A DNA stretch of 64,000 bases. Source: MWDV01 sp002070715 (lineage in GTDB: Bacteria; Verrucomicrobiota; Verrucomicrobiia; Limisphaerales; MWDV01). The stretch lies in NCBI GenBank assembly GCA_035411585.1, contig DAONTI010000005.1, forward strand, positions 62,001 to 126,000, written 5' to 3'. Position numbers and translations under genes: made by a program. Position 1 is the first letter of the stretch, and each line of letters starts with the position of its first letter. This document shows, piece by piece, positions 36,525 through 45,796 of this stretch. Under the pieces are notes generated by a model. The model saw only the letters and a program-made list of their open reading frames with translations, ran no database searches and had not been told where the DNA came from.

Positions 36525-37931
36525 ATGTTGCGTTCAGTGATTCGATTTACAGGTTTGTTTCTGCTGGTCCTGTCTCTCACCGTTGTTGCGCGGGCGGATG
36601 AGTTGCTTTGGAAAGCGGGGGTGGCCAAAACCATCATCACTCCGGCGGAGGGATTGTGGATGGCCGGCTATGGGAGTCGCACCGCGCCCGCCCAAGGCAA
36701 GGCGATGGAATTGTGGCTGAAGGTGCTCGCTTTGGAAGATGCGGAGGCCCGGCGGGCGGTCATCGTGACGAGTGATTTGTTGGGATTTCCCCAATCCATC
36801 TATTCAAACCTGTGCGCGGCGGTAAAAACCCGCTTTGATCTCAATCCGGAACAATTGATGTTCAGCGCTTCCCACACGCATTCCGGACCGGTGTTGCGCG
36901 GGGCGCTCTATGATATTTATCCGCTCGACGATACCCAGCTCACCCGGATCGAGGCCTATTCCGCCCGGCTGGAAACGCAAGTTTTGGAAACCATCGAACA
37001 GGCTTTGGCGGATCTGTCGCCCGCGCAGTTGGCTGCCGGGCAGGGTCACACCGCGTTTGCCGTCAACCGCCGGAACAATCCCGAGGGCAGCGTGCCGCAA
37101 CTGATTGCCGAAGGTAAATTACAAGGGCCGGTGGATCACACCGTGCCGGTGCTTGCGGTGCGGCAACCCGATGGCCGGCTCAAAGCCATCCTGTGCGGCT
37201 ATGCCTGTCACAACACCGTCCTGAGCTTTAACCAGTGGGCGGGCGATTACGCCGGGTTCGCCCAAGCCGCCCTCGAGCAGAGTCATCCGGGCGCGCAAGC
37301 GATGTTTTTCATGGGCTGTGGCGGGGATCAGAATCCGTTGCCGCGCCGGGAACTGGCCTTGGCGGAACGTTACGGGCGGATGCTCGCGGCGGCGGTCGAA
37401 GAGGTTCTGCTCGCGCCGTGGTCACTGTTGCCGGCCAAACTGGTCACCCGGATGGAAATGGTGCCGCTGCGCTTGGGGGCGGCGCCGACCGAAGCGGAGC
37501 TGGAAACGCTCCAAACCGATTCATCCGTCTTCACGCGGCGTTGGGCAACCCGGCTGCTGGCGGAGCTTCGCGCGGGGGAAACGTTCATTCGCGAATATCC
37601 GTTTCCCGTGCAGGTGTGGAAGCTGGGCAACCGGCAATGGCTGTTCACCTTGGGAGGCGAACCCGTGGTGGATTACGCCCTCAAGTTCAAACAGGAATTT
37701 GGCGAGCAGGCGTGGGTGGCGGGTTATTGTAACGACGTGATGACGTATTTGCCTTCCCGCCGAGTGTTGCGGGAGGATATCCCACCGCTCGCCAATCCCC
37801 GCTGGGGTTACGAAGGCAGTTACGCCTTCATTGTGTATGGCTTGCCCGCACACCGTTGGGCCGAAGACGTGGAAGACCGGGTCACCGATGCCGTCCGTGG
37901 CCTGGTCGCCCAAGTGAATCAGGCGGAGTGA
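36525..37931 (+). CDS. Neutral ceramidase-like secreted hydrolase
   Basis: This 468-residue protein has a signal peptide (TGLFLLVLSLTVVARADELL) and a ceramidase-like N-terminal domain beginning KAGVAKTIITPAEGLWMAGY. Zinc ligands are expected at His117/His119 in FSASHTHSGPVL. Other blocks are GYACHNTVLSFNQWAGDYAG and MFFMGCGGDQNPLP. It is more typical of the family than the gene at 19036, with VAGYCNDVMTYLPSRRVL and GYEGSYAFIVYGLP near the end. The true substrate may be another amide-linked glycolipid. ATG 36525 starts the signal sequence; the open frame back to 36450 does not. Confidence 0.8.
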   Translation: MLRSVIRFTGLFLLVLSLTVVARADELLWKAGVAKTIITPAEGLWMAGYGSRTAPAQGKAMELWLKVLALEDAEARRAVIVTSDLLGFPQSIYSNLCAAVKTRFDLNPEQLMFSASHTHSGPVLRGALYDIYPLDDTQLTRIEAYSARLETQVLETIEQALADLSPAQLAAGQGHTAFAVNRRNNPEGSVPQLIAEGKLQGPVDHTVPVLAVRQPDGRLKAILCGYACHNTVLSFNQWAGDYAGFAQAALEQSHPGAQAMFFMGCGGDQNPLPRRELALAERYGRMLAAAVEEVLLAPWSLLPAKLVTRMEMVPLRLGAAPTEAELETLQTDSSVFTRRWATRLLAELRAGETFIREYPFPVQVWKLGNRQWLFTLGGEPVVDYALKFKQEFGEQAWVAGYCNDVMTYLPSRRVLREDIPPLANPRWGYEGSYAFIVYGLPAHRWAEDVEDRVTDAVRGLVAQVNQAE

Positions 37932-38287
37932 CCGAGTCGGCAAGAGGTTGGCGTAGAAGCGATCTCAGAAATCCTTTCGTCCGCAGATTGCGCCGATGCA
38001 CGCAGAGGAGGCCTCGGAAAAAATCTGTGAAATCTGCGTGATCGGCTGATTCGTTTTTCAGGCTGTTGACGACAACGCTTATTGACGAGATGGCTTCGAC
38101 GCCATCGAGGTGGTTCCGGACAAATGAGGCCACATTTTGAAGCAGCCTTTGAAGTTCCGTCTCAACGCAACGGAACGTGAACAGTCGCCAACGGTCCGCC
38201 ACCGTAGTCTTCGTTCACACGGCGGGCGTTCCGGATCGAGTGAAGCCCGAGAATCCGCGCTGTGCTGATACGGGCGAACGCCCGAGT
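37932..38287. repeat. Intergenic stretch with dispersed repeat (copy 1)
   Basis: Bases 37971-38106 resemble 53977-54111 in the same orientation (shared CCTTTC.TCCGCAG, TGCGCCGAT, AATCTG and GATTC.TTTTTCAG stretches). The minus strand translates to SLKNESADHADFTDFFRGLL here and ELKNESADAADCSDLFRDL in the other copy, suggesting decayed copies of one short coding repeat. No intact gene is seen. Confidence 0.5.
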
Positions 38288-39427
38288 TTATTTGGGCGCC
38301 GGCAACGCTGCCGCGACGGGCTGACCGGCTTGCGGCACCGATTGACAGTAATCTTCTCCCAGTAACGCGGCCAGGGTTGCGGCAATCTGGCTTTGCGTCA
38401 CCGCCGGGCAATGCGTGCGTTCTCCCAGTGCCGGGGTGTCCGGGCCGAGAAACGCCATCCAGGTATTCTGCGAGCCTTCCGTTTTGGCGTTGTGACTGCG
38501 CCAGGCATCCGTTCCCAATCCGCGTCCATGATCGCTGGACAGGATCAAGGTGGTTTTGTTGCGGTAGTGCCTTGAGCTTTGGACGGTTTCCCAGATCCGG
38601 CGCACGTAATCGTCCACTTGATGCGCCGCCCGGAGCATCAGATCGTAGCGGCGGGCGTGCCCCCAATGATCGGTTTCCAGAAAGGCGATAAACAACACCC
38701 GGGGCCGTTTCGTGACCAGATAATCGTGCGCTGCCTGGAAGAGGAACGAATCAAACACTTCGGAATCGTTGGCCGGCGTGGAATCCTGGATCAAATCATT
38801 CAACAACGCCATGCGCGGGCTGGGGGATTGGTCCGGTACTGGCTCCCAGCCGGCCATGACGGGAAAACCGCAGCGATCACGGTTAATGATGTAGGCGATG
38901 GTATCCCAGGCGCCGAAGGCGGCGACGCGATTTTTGAATGCCGGTTTCTGATGCAGCCATTCCAGCACGGTCGGCGTCGGGTTGGGGATCTTGGCGTTGC
39001 TCGTGATTTCGGGATTGGCGAAGCCGGTCAGGATTTCGTTGTAGCCGGGGTAGGAAAACCATTTGTCATTGGTCACGTGCGAAACGCTGCCCTTGTGCTG
39101 GTTGCCGTAGAGTTGGCCTTGCCGGGCGATCACGTTCCAAAAAAACGGCATCAACGCCTCGCGCCGGGCTTCCGGAGTTTCGCGCCAATACGCCTGGGCC
39201 AGGGCATTGGTATTGGCGACGCCCCCGGCTGTCTTGTTCATTAGGATGGGATCGGCGCCGGTGAATACTTCCTGCCAGCGGAGCCCGTCGCTGACGATGA
39301 GAATCACATTCTCAGTTTTCCCGCGGGCGAGAGCCGGTCCGGAAAGGAGCGGAGACAAACCCAGTCCCAGCAAGAGGGTGAGGCACAGCGAAATACGTCG
39401 GTGGTTTTGGCGAATAATTTGGTTCAT
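38288..39427 (-). CDS. Secreted alkaline-phosphatase-superfamily enzyme (phosphodiesterase/sulfatase-like)
   Basis: This is a 379-residue protein with a signal peptide (RISLCLTLLLGLGLSPLLSG PALARG). Metal-site motifs of the alkaline phosphatase superfamily are visible: VILIVSDGLRWQEVFTGAD at the start, FIAFLETDHWGHARRYD in the middle and TTLILSSDHGRGLGTDAW near the end. The typical Thr/Ser/Cys nucleophile would lie after LRWQEVF (Thr of FTGAD). Phosphodiester, sulfate or phosphonate substrates are all possible. ATG 39427 begins the signal peptide; the much longer open frame upstream is antisense to argG and not coding. Confidence 0.78.
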   Translation of the reverse strand: MNQIIRQNHRRISLCLTLLLGLGLSPLLSGPALARGKTENVILIVSDGLRWQEVFTGADPILMNKTAGGVANTNALAQAYWRETPEARREALMPFFWNVIARQGQLYGNQHKGSVSHVTNDKWFSYPGYNEILTGFANPEITSNAKIPNPTPTVLEWLHQKPAFKNRVAAFGAWDTIAYIINRDRCGFPVMAGWEPVPDQSPSPRMALLNDLIQDSTPANDSEVFDSFLFQAAHDYLVTKRPRVLFIAFLETDHWGHARRYDLMLRAAHQVDDYVRRIWETVQSSRHYRNKTTLILSSDHGRGLGTDAWRSHNAKTEGSQNTWMAFLGPDTPALGERTHCPAVTQSQIAATLAALLGEDYCQSVPQAGQPVAAALPAPK

Positions 39428-39715
39428 TTGATAATCCGTTTTGAATGTCACAACGTGGTTTCCGGGAGCGTGCTTGGGTTTGCGTCCTGACATTTCCCCG
39501 GCAACCACATCGGGCAATTTAATGCCAGGCATCGTCCCGTCCAGATTAAATCCACATTCTCCCGTCTGCCGCTGGCCGCGACTCCGGTTGTGTTGGCGTC
39601 CCAACGATTTGCGGTTCACGCCGACGGCGCTCGCAGAAAACGGGTGGCGTTCATCAGTTTGTGCTTTCCACGCTGCCGGATTTCCCGTTATGTCTGCGGC
39701 AGCAATTCTGAACTT

Positions 39716-40957
39716 ATGAAAATCGTTTTGGCATATTCGGGTGGACTGGACACCTCGGTCATTCTCGCCTGGCTCAAGGACAACTACGACGCGGAAATCA
39801 TCGCCTTCTGCGCGAACATTGGGCAGGAGGAAGAACTGCGCGGTTTGGAGGCGAAGGCCAAAAAGACCGGCGCATCCAAATGTTACATCGTGGATCTCGA
39901 AGAAGAATTTGCCCGCGATTTTATTTTCCCGATGCTGCAAGCGGGCGCGGTTTACGAGAGCCAGTATTTCCTGGGCACCAGCATCGCCCGTCCGCTCATC
40001 GCCAAGGGCATGATTGCGGTGGCGCGCCAGGAAAAGGCCCAGGCGCTCGCCCACGGCGCCACGGGCAAGGGCAACGACCAAGTGCGCTTCGAGTTGACCG
40101 CCGCCGCGTTGGCTCCGGATTTGCAGGTCATCGTCCCCTGGCGCGACGCGCGGTTCCGCGATCAATTTCCCGGCCGGCAGGAAATGATTGATTACTGCGC
40201 CGCCAAGAAGATCAACGTGCAGGCCAGCGCGAAGAAACCGTATTCGATGGACCGCAACCTCCTGCACATTTCCTATGAAGCCGGCGTGCTGGAAGACCCG
40301 TGGCTGGACGCCAGTAATCCCCGCCAATGGCGCGACTGCTTCAACACCCTCTCGGTGTTTCCCGAGGACGCGCCGGACAAACCGGAGTTTGTTACCCTGG
40401 ATTTCGAGAAGGGCAATTGCGTGGCCGTGAACGGCAAACCGTTGTCGCCCCTGGGTGTGATGAAGACGCTCAACAAACTGGGCGGGAAACACGGCGTCGG
40501 GCGTGTGGACCTGGTGGAAAACCGCTACGTGGGCATGAAATCGCGCGGCGTCTATGAAACGCCCGGCGGGGCGATTCTGCATTTCGCGCACCGGCAGATG
40601 GAGACGCTGACCATGGACCGTGAAGTCATGCACCTGCGCGATTCGCTCATCCCGCGGTACGGCGAGCTGGTGTATTACGGCTATTGGTTCAGCCCCGAGC
40701 GGCTGGCGTTGCAGGCGCTGGTGACCGAGAGCCAGCGGAACGTGACCGGCACCGTGCGCGTCAAGCTCTACAAAGGCAATATCATGGTGGCGGGCCGCAA
40801 GAGCCCGGTTAGCCTCTACAACCCCGCCATCGCCACCATGGAGGCCGATCCCACGCAGGCCTACAATCAGGACGATGCGACCGGGTTCATCCGGTTGAAC
40901 GCGCTGCGGTTGAAAGTCGCGGCGCAGGTGCATGGGAAGAAAAATAGAAAGCGCTGA
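39716..40957 (+). CDS. argG: Argininosuccinate synthase
   Basis: This 413-residue cytoplasmic enzyme of arginine biosynthesis condenses citrulline and aspartate with ATP. The ATP-binding P-loop-like motif AYSGGLDTSVILAWL is at residues 6-20. Other signatures are AHGATGKGNDQVRFEL, KPYSMDRNLLHISYEAGVLE and GVYETPGGAILHFAHRQME. ATG 39716 gives the standard MKIVLAYSGG start. No other arginine gene lies nearby. Confidence 0.96.
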   Translation: MKIVLAYSGGLDTSVILAWLKDNYDAEIIAFCANIGQEEELRGLEAKAKKTGASKCYIVDLEEEFARDFIFPMLQAGAVYESQYFLGTSIARPLIAKGMIAVARQEKAQALAHGATGKGNDQVRFELTAAALAPDLQVIVPWRDARFRDQFPGRQEMIDYCAAKKINVQASAKKPYSMDRNLLHISYEAGVLEDPWLDASNPRQWRDCFNTLSVFPEDAPDKPEFVTLDFEKGNCVAVNGKPLSPLGVMKTLNKLGGKHGVGRVDLVENRYVGMKSRGVYETPGGAILHFAHRQMETLTMDREVMHLRDSLIPRYGELVYYGYWFSPERLALQALVTESQRNVTGTVRVKLYKGNIMVAGRKSPVSLYNPAIATMEADPTQAYNQDDATGFIRLNALRLKVAAQVHGKKNRKR

Positions 40958-41113
40958 GACGGGCGCTGGCCGTCGTCGGGGTATTCTTAACGGGCATTCC
41001 TGTGTCCGCGGTTTTGATCCACTGAGGCGGACTGCGCCTTGGGAGGATGTGAAACGGCGGTTGATGACCCCCTCGGCGCTTGCGCCCGCGCCGACCGTGG
41101 CGACAATACCGGC

Positions 41114-41776
41114 ATGCGATTGAGTTCGACCTTGGGTTGGAGCCTCGGGCTGGCGGGCTTGCTGGCGCTGGTGGGGCTGGCGGCGGTTTGCGTGCGCCAG
41201 CACCAGGCGCTTTCGACGCTGCGGGTGCAGGCGCTGGAGCAGGAGGCGCTTCAGACGGAACTGGACCGTCTGCGCGAGGAGAACCAAGCGATGTCAGCCC
41301 AGCGGAACCGGGAAACGGACCTGGCTCAAGCGCAGGAAAACACCCGCGACCTGATGCGGTTACGCAACGAGATCACGCAACTCCGGGCGCAGTTGGCGGA
41401 AATGGAGGTGCTCCGCGCGGCCAATGCGCGTCTGTTGCAAGCTATTGGGAGAACCCCCGCTCTTGAGAGCAACCAAATGGCGTTGATCACATCCGCCCGC
41501 AAGATGGGCGCGATCCTCGGCATCAGCGTCCGCGCCCCGGCCAGCGGCCAGGAAGGGGTGGAAATCCTGGGGATCCTGCCCGATTCACCCGTCGTCGGGT
41601 CCGGATTGACGGTGGGCGATGTTATCTACGCGTTGGACGGTCAACGGGTGCGTTCGCCGGGTGATTTGCAGGCGCACATGTTGACGCGCAAACCCGGCGA
41701 ATCTGTTCTGGTGGATGTGTTGCGCACGAACACGGTTTTGCGGTTTCAAGTTCAAACCCGCGCTTGGCCGGAGTGA
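41114..41776 (+). CDS. Membrane-anchored coiled-coil PDZ protein
   Basis: This is a 220-residue protein with an N-terminal transmembrane anchor (LGWSLGLAGLLALVGLAAVC), a coiled coil of about 85 residues (ALEQEALQTELDRLREENQA onward) and a C-terminal PDZ domain: GAILGISVRAP, LGILPDSPVVGSGLTVGDVI and YALDGQRVRSPGDLQ. The layout resembles periplasmic PDZ adaptors such as those associated with GspC or HtrA, but no protease domain is present. Partners are unknown. Confidence 0.75.
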   Translation: MRLSSTLGWSLGLAGLLALVGLAAVCVRQHQALSTLRVQALEQEALQTELDRLREENQAMSAQRNRETDLAQAQENTRDLMRLRNEITQLRAQLAEMEVLRAANARLLQAIGRTPALESNQMALITSARKMGAILGISVRAPASGQEGVEILGILPDSPVVGSGLTVGDVIYALDGQRVRSPGDLQAHMLTRKPGESVLVDVLRTNTVLRFQVQTRAWPE

Positions 41777-42029
41777 GCGAGGGGACGGGTTCAGATTTAC
41801 GGAAACGCGCCGGAAAACGGGTTGACGCTCGTTGGAATCTGCGGTTTGATCCTTTGCAGCCGGATGCACGGCGGCTGGTCAACGGGGATGCGGCCACACG
41901 CAGACCCTTTGAAATAACGATGCGCCGCCCTCAATCGGCCGAGAGGCAAACAGTCGAACCACCCATCTGGAACGGATGGTTACAGTCACCAAAAAAAATG
42001 AAACGGCATAAACAAAGGCAACGTCTCCC

Positions 42030-43295
42030 ATGAATACGATCACCCAACTCAAAACGGTCAAGGGCAACACTCAATCCAAAGTTGAAGCCGAGATTTCCCG
42101 GACGGGCGGTTTGCTGCGGCTCGCGCCCACCTGGGTGCCGCGTTCCTTTCTCCAACCGGGACTGCGCATCAAGTTGCATCCCGACGACATCTACGCCTAT
42201 GGCGCGAACCGGGGCGGGATTGATGAGCGCTGGTTTGCCTCAACCACCGAAGCTGCCAACGAGGGTCGCGTGCCGGATGAGGGGTTGAGCTATTGCGTGG
42301 TGGGCAAAGAGCGGTTCACCCTGCGCCGGGCGGTGGCCGATTGCGGGGCGACGCTGGTGGGCGCGCGGATTTGGAAGAAATATGGTCGCTGGCCGGTTTA
42401 CTCCAAGTTCTTCGACAACATGGGCCCGATCCCGCATCACATGCATCAGAACGCCAAACAGGCGAAGCTGGTGGGCCAGGAAGGCAAGCCGGAGAGTTAT
42501 TATTTTCCGCCCCAACACAACCAGGTCGGCAACAACTTTCCCTACACGTTCTTCGGATTGGAACCCGGCACCACCAAGGCGCAGGTGCGGAAATGCCTCG
42601 AGGATTGGAACAAGGGGGACAATGGAATCCTTGACCTTTCCAAGGCGTACCGCCTCAAACCGGGGACCGGCTGGCTGGTGGGACCTTGCATCCTGCACGC
42701 GCCCGGCAGCTTCTGCACCTACGAGCCGCAATGGGGCAGCGACGTGTTCGGTATGTATCAGAGCATGGTGGAGGGGCGTTACGTGCCGTGGTCATTGCTC
42801 GTCAAGGACATGCCCAAGCACCGGCATCGCGACTTGGATTTCATTGTCGAGCAGTTGGATTGGGCGGCCAATGTGGATCCGAATTTCAAGGACAACTATT
42901 ATCTCGAACCTGTGCCGGTGGCCGACACACGCAAGGCGGGATATGTGGACCGGTGGATAGTGTATGGCGACATTGAGGGCTTCCAGTATTTCTCCGCCAA
43001 GGAATTGACCGTTGAGCCGGGGGTGGAATGCCGCATTTTCGATAAGGGCGCTTACGGTTTGATCTGCGTGCAGGGCAGTGGCCGGATCAACGGGCTGCCG
43101 CTGAACAGTCCGCAATTGATTCGTTTCACGGAATTGACCGAGGACGAATACTTCTGCACCGAGGATGGCGCGAAAAACGGCGTCAGCTTCGAAAACACCA
43201 GTGAGACGGAGCCGCTGGTGATGTTGCGGTATTTTGGACCGGCGGTCAATCCGGATGCGCCGAAGTTGGGGGCGTATCGGAAGAACAAGTTCTGA
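42030..43295 (+). CDS. Cupin-fold protein related to mannose-6-phosphate isomerase
   Basis: This 421-residue protein has no signal peptide. Putative metal ligands sit in PIPHHMHQNAKQAKL and in ILHAPGSFCTYEPQWGSDVF, which together mimic the Q-x-H / H arrangement of type I phosphomannose isomerases. A second cupin-like half follows (FQYFSAKELTVEPGVECRIF, GLICVQGSGRINGLP). Such proteins are common but uncharacterised in Planctomycetes and Verrucomicrobia; a sugar isomerase is plausible. Confidence 0.65.
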   Translation: MNTITQLKTVKGNTQSKVEAEISRTGGLLRLAPTWVPRSFLQPGLRIKLHPDDIYAYGANRGGIDERWFASTTEAANEGRVPDEGLSYCVVGKERFTLRRAVADCGATLVGARIWKKYGRWPVYSKFFDNMGPIPHHMHQNAKQAKLVGQEGKPESYYFPPQHNQVGNNFPYTFFGLEPGTTKAQVRKCLEDWNKGDNGILDLSKAYRLKPGTGWLVGPCILHAPGSFCTYEPQWGSDVFGMYQSMVEGRYVPWSLLVKDMPKHRHRDLDFIVEQLDWAANVDPNFKDNYYLEPVPVADTRKAGYVDRWIVYGDIEGFQYFSAKELTVEPGVECRIFDKGAYGLICVQGSGRINGLPLNSPQLIRFTELTEDEYFCTEDGAKNGVSFENTSETEPLVMLRYFGPAVNPDAPKLGAYRKNKF

Positions 43296-43446
43296 TTCCG
43301 CCGAACGCGATCCGTTGGGTCAGGGTTCTTTTCCGTGGCGGACCCGATAGATCACACGCCGCAGGGATCAGGAAACGCTGAGTGAAGCGTTTCCTCTTCC
43401 GTCGCCGGTTGGTCTGTAAACTTTTCTCTTGGCGCCGCGTGTTGCG

Positions 43447-43998
43447 TCAGGCGGCGGGGATCATGCCGGTTTGGCGGGCGTAATTGAAAATGCCTCCGGC
43501 ATCCACCACCGGGCGCACGTCGCCGAGCGCTTTGAAGGAGTAAAGCTTCCCGGTCGCTTGGACGGTGACCGTCTGGGCATCCAAGTCCACCGTCACAACC
43601 TCGCCGGTTTTGAGCGTGTCGCAGAGCCGTTCGGTGGCTTCACAGGGATACAATTCGCCGGTGGCCACACAATTCCGGAAAAAGATGCGTGCAAAACTTT
43701 CCGCCAACACGATTTTGCAGCCGGCGGAGCCGAGGGCGATCGGCGCGTGTTCTCGCGAGCTGCCGCAGCCGAAGTTCCGGCCCGCGATGATGATGGGGTA
43801 TTCACTGTCCAGTTGGCCGGATTTGACGTAGCGCGTGGGATATAGGGACTCCGGCAACCCGCAGAGGGCGTAGCTGCCGAGTTTTTCGTATTCCTCGGCG
43901 ATGGTCGGCACCAGGTTCAGATACTGCGCCGGAATGATTTGGTCGGTGTCAATGTTGTCGCGCACGACAAACACCGGGCCGGTAAAAACAGATTGCAT
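43447..43998 (-). CDS. leuD: 3-isopropylmalate dehydratase small subunit
   Basis: This is a 183-residue LeuD, the swivel domain of isopropylmalate isomerase in leucine biosynthesis. Markers are FVVRDNIDTDQIIPAQYLNL at the N-terminus, GRNFGCGSSREHAPIAL and AESFARIFFRNCVATGELYP. It needs a separate LeuC, which carries the 4Fe-4S cluster; leuC is not adjacent, so the subunits are encoded apart. Start 43998 is the standard one. A homoaconitase-type small subunit is the alternative. Confidence 0.88.
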   Translation of the reverse strand: MQSVFTGPVFVVRDNIDTDQIIPAQYLNLVPTIAEEYEKLGSYALCGLPESLYPTRYVKSGQLDSEYPIIIAGRNFGCGSSREHAPIALGSAGCKIVLAESFARIFFRNCVATGELYPCEATERLCDTLKTGEVVTVDLDAQTVTVQATGKLYSFKALGDVRPVVDAGGIFNYARQTGMIPAA

Positions 43999-44178
43999 GG
44001 GGACAACTTGGGGCAGGGTGGCGCTCTTTTCAACCAGATTCCCACCGGTTTTGCGCGGGCGCCGTCGACGGGACTGGCGGTCCGGCAAGCTTGACCGACT
44101 CTGCGGGCAACGTACATTCGAGCCAATGTCTGTTGTGTCACCCGCTGGGATTCCCCCGCTCAGGCGTGGGCGGTTCGC

Positions 44179-45468
44179 ATGAGAAAACCGTCGCTGTTGG
44201 TCGTCTGGCTGACCGTTTTCATTGGCCTGATCGGCTTTGGGATCGTGGTTCCTCTGGTGCCGGTGTACGGCCTCCGTTATGGCGCGAACGGATTTGTCAT
44301 CGGCATCATCATCGCCGCACATTCGGCTTTTCAGTTTCTAACCGCGCCGTATTGGGGACGTCTGTCCGACCGCATTGGGCGCCGGCCGGTCTTGTTGATA
44401 AGCACGCTGGGTGCGGCGTTTGCCTACGCGTTGTTCGCGGTCAGTTCGGTTTTGGAAAATCCGGTGCTCGCGTTGTGGTTGCTCGTGTTGTCCCGGGCTT
44501 TTGCCGGCGCCTGCGGCGGGAACATCGTCGTGGCCCAGGCGTATATCGCCGACATTTCCCCGCGCGCCGTCCGGTCCCAGCGTATGGGCTTGATCGGCAT
44601 GGCGTTTGGGTTGGGATTTATTTTTGGGCCTATCATGGGCGGCGTCAGTTTGAAATATCTCAGCCACAGCGGGCCCGGATGGGTCGCCGCGGGATTTTGC
44701 GCGGTGAATTTTCTGTTGGCGCTCTTTCTCCTGACCGAAAGCCGCCAGCCGACCTCCGAGCCGGTGATTCAACGGCCGCAACTGGCGCAATGGGCGCATA
44801 CCTTGCGGACGCCGCAGATTGGGCTGCTCATCGGCGTCTTTTTCCTGGCCACATTTTGTTTCAGTTGCTTTGAAAGCACCCTGCCACTGCTGGTGAGCGC
44901 CCACTTTCAGTTGGCCGTCCAGAGCGATGCGACGGCGGTGACGATGGTGTATCTGTTTGCTTATTGCGGCCTGATCGGGGTGGTGGTGCAAGGAGGGCTT
45001 ATCAGACGTCTGGTTCAACGCTTGGGGGAGCCGCGACTGATTGCCTTCAGCCTCGTCATTACCGCCGTCAGCCTTGCGGTGTTGCCATTCATCAAAGGCG
45101 CGGACCAGCTTTCCGGACCGATTTTGCTCCAGCGCGCCGGCGGGGCGTGGTGGGTGATGTTGGCGGCGTTGGGCGGCCTTTCGGTGGGGGCGAATCTGAC
45201 CCGCCCGCCGTTGTTTGGGCTGCTGTCGAATCTGACGCACGAACAGGAGCAGGGCGCCAACATTGGCGTGGCGCAAGGAGCGGGCAGTCTGGCGCGGATT
45301 TTGGGTCCCCTTTTCGGCACCACCACCCTGGATTACCTGCCGGCGTTGCCCTATCTCATCTGCACCGGCCTGCTGTTGGTTACGGCGTGGATTTTTCTGC
45401 GCAAGACCGGAGGCCATCCCATCCCGGGCCTTCCGTCCAGTGCGGTAGATAATTCCTTTCTTCCGTAA
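44179..45468 (+). CDS. MFS transporter, multidrug/TetA-like
   Basis: This is a 429-residue, 12-helix proton-coupled exporter. The MFS loop 2-3 motif is LTAPYWGRLSDRIGRRPVLL. Helix 5 carries GLIGMAFGLGFIFGPIMGG (motif C, antiporter type). The overall pattern resembles TetA and related drug-H+ antiporters; the substrate is unknown. It is divergent from leuD with a 180-base gap. No regulator gene sits nearby. Confidence 0.88.
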   Translation: MRKPSLLVVWLTVFIGLIGFGIVVPLVPVYGLRYGANGFVIGIIIAAHSAFQFLTAPYWGRLSDRIGRRPVLLISTLGAAFAYALFAVSSVLENPVLALWLLVLSRAFAGACGGNIVVAQAYIADISPRAVRSQRMGLIGMAFGLGFIFGPIMGGVSLKYLSHSGPGWVAAGFCAVNFLLALFLLTESRQPTSEPVIQRPQLAQWAHTLRTPQIGLLIGVFFLATFCFSCFESTLPLLVSAHFQLAVQSDATAVTMVYLFAYCGLIGVVVQGGLIRRLVQRLGEPRLIAFSLVITAVSLAVLPFIKGADQLSGPILLQRAGGAWWVMLAALGGLSVGANLTRPPLFGLLSNLTHEQEQGANIGVAQGAGSLARILGPLFGTTTLDYLPALPYLICTGLLLVTAWIFLRKTGGHPIPGLPSSAVDNSFLP

Positions 45469-45796
45469 ACAGGGCAGGGGGGTGATCGTCGCCGTGACCC
45501 GGTAAAATCGTATTTTTTGGCGGCGGTTTTTTTGTTACCCTATCGGGTCGCGTTTCCAGCAGGGATCGCTGGACGGATATTTCGCCGGGCAGCCACGTAA
45601 TTCGTCTGTTGACCAGAAAGGGTGAACAAAACAAGTTATGCGGGCGTCCATTTTTGAATCCGAGTTGAAGTCTTTCCGGGATTGATCTGGCGGTGGGGCA
45701 GGGTGAGTTTCCCGCGTTGGGCTTGATGGATTGGCGGTGCGCCTTTCTCTTCCGCGGGGTGGATGGCAGGGAAGCGTCGCCTGCGGTTTTTTGTGA
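45469..45796. other. Intergenic region, no gene seen
   Basis: These 328 bases between the MFS gene and the TolC-family gene contain T-rich tracts (45517-45540) and a TTGACC box near 45609 that may be part of the export-operon promoter. No consistent -10 box at proper spacing was found. Confidence 0.4.

Noticed and set aside
39428..41287. Very long open frame on the minus strand upstream of the phosphodiesterase-like gene
   Set aside because: It is antisense to argG and the PDZ gene, is rich in His/Gln/Arg as GC-driven shadows are, and shows no protein family.
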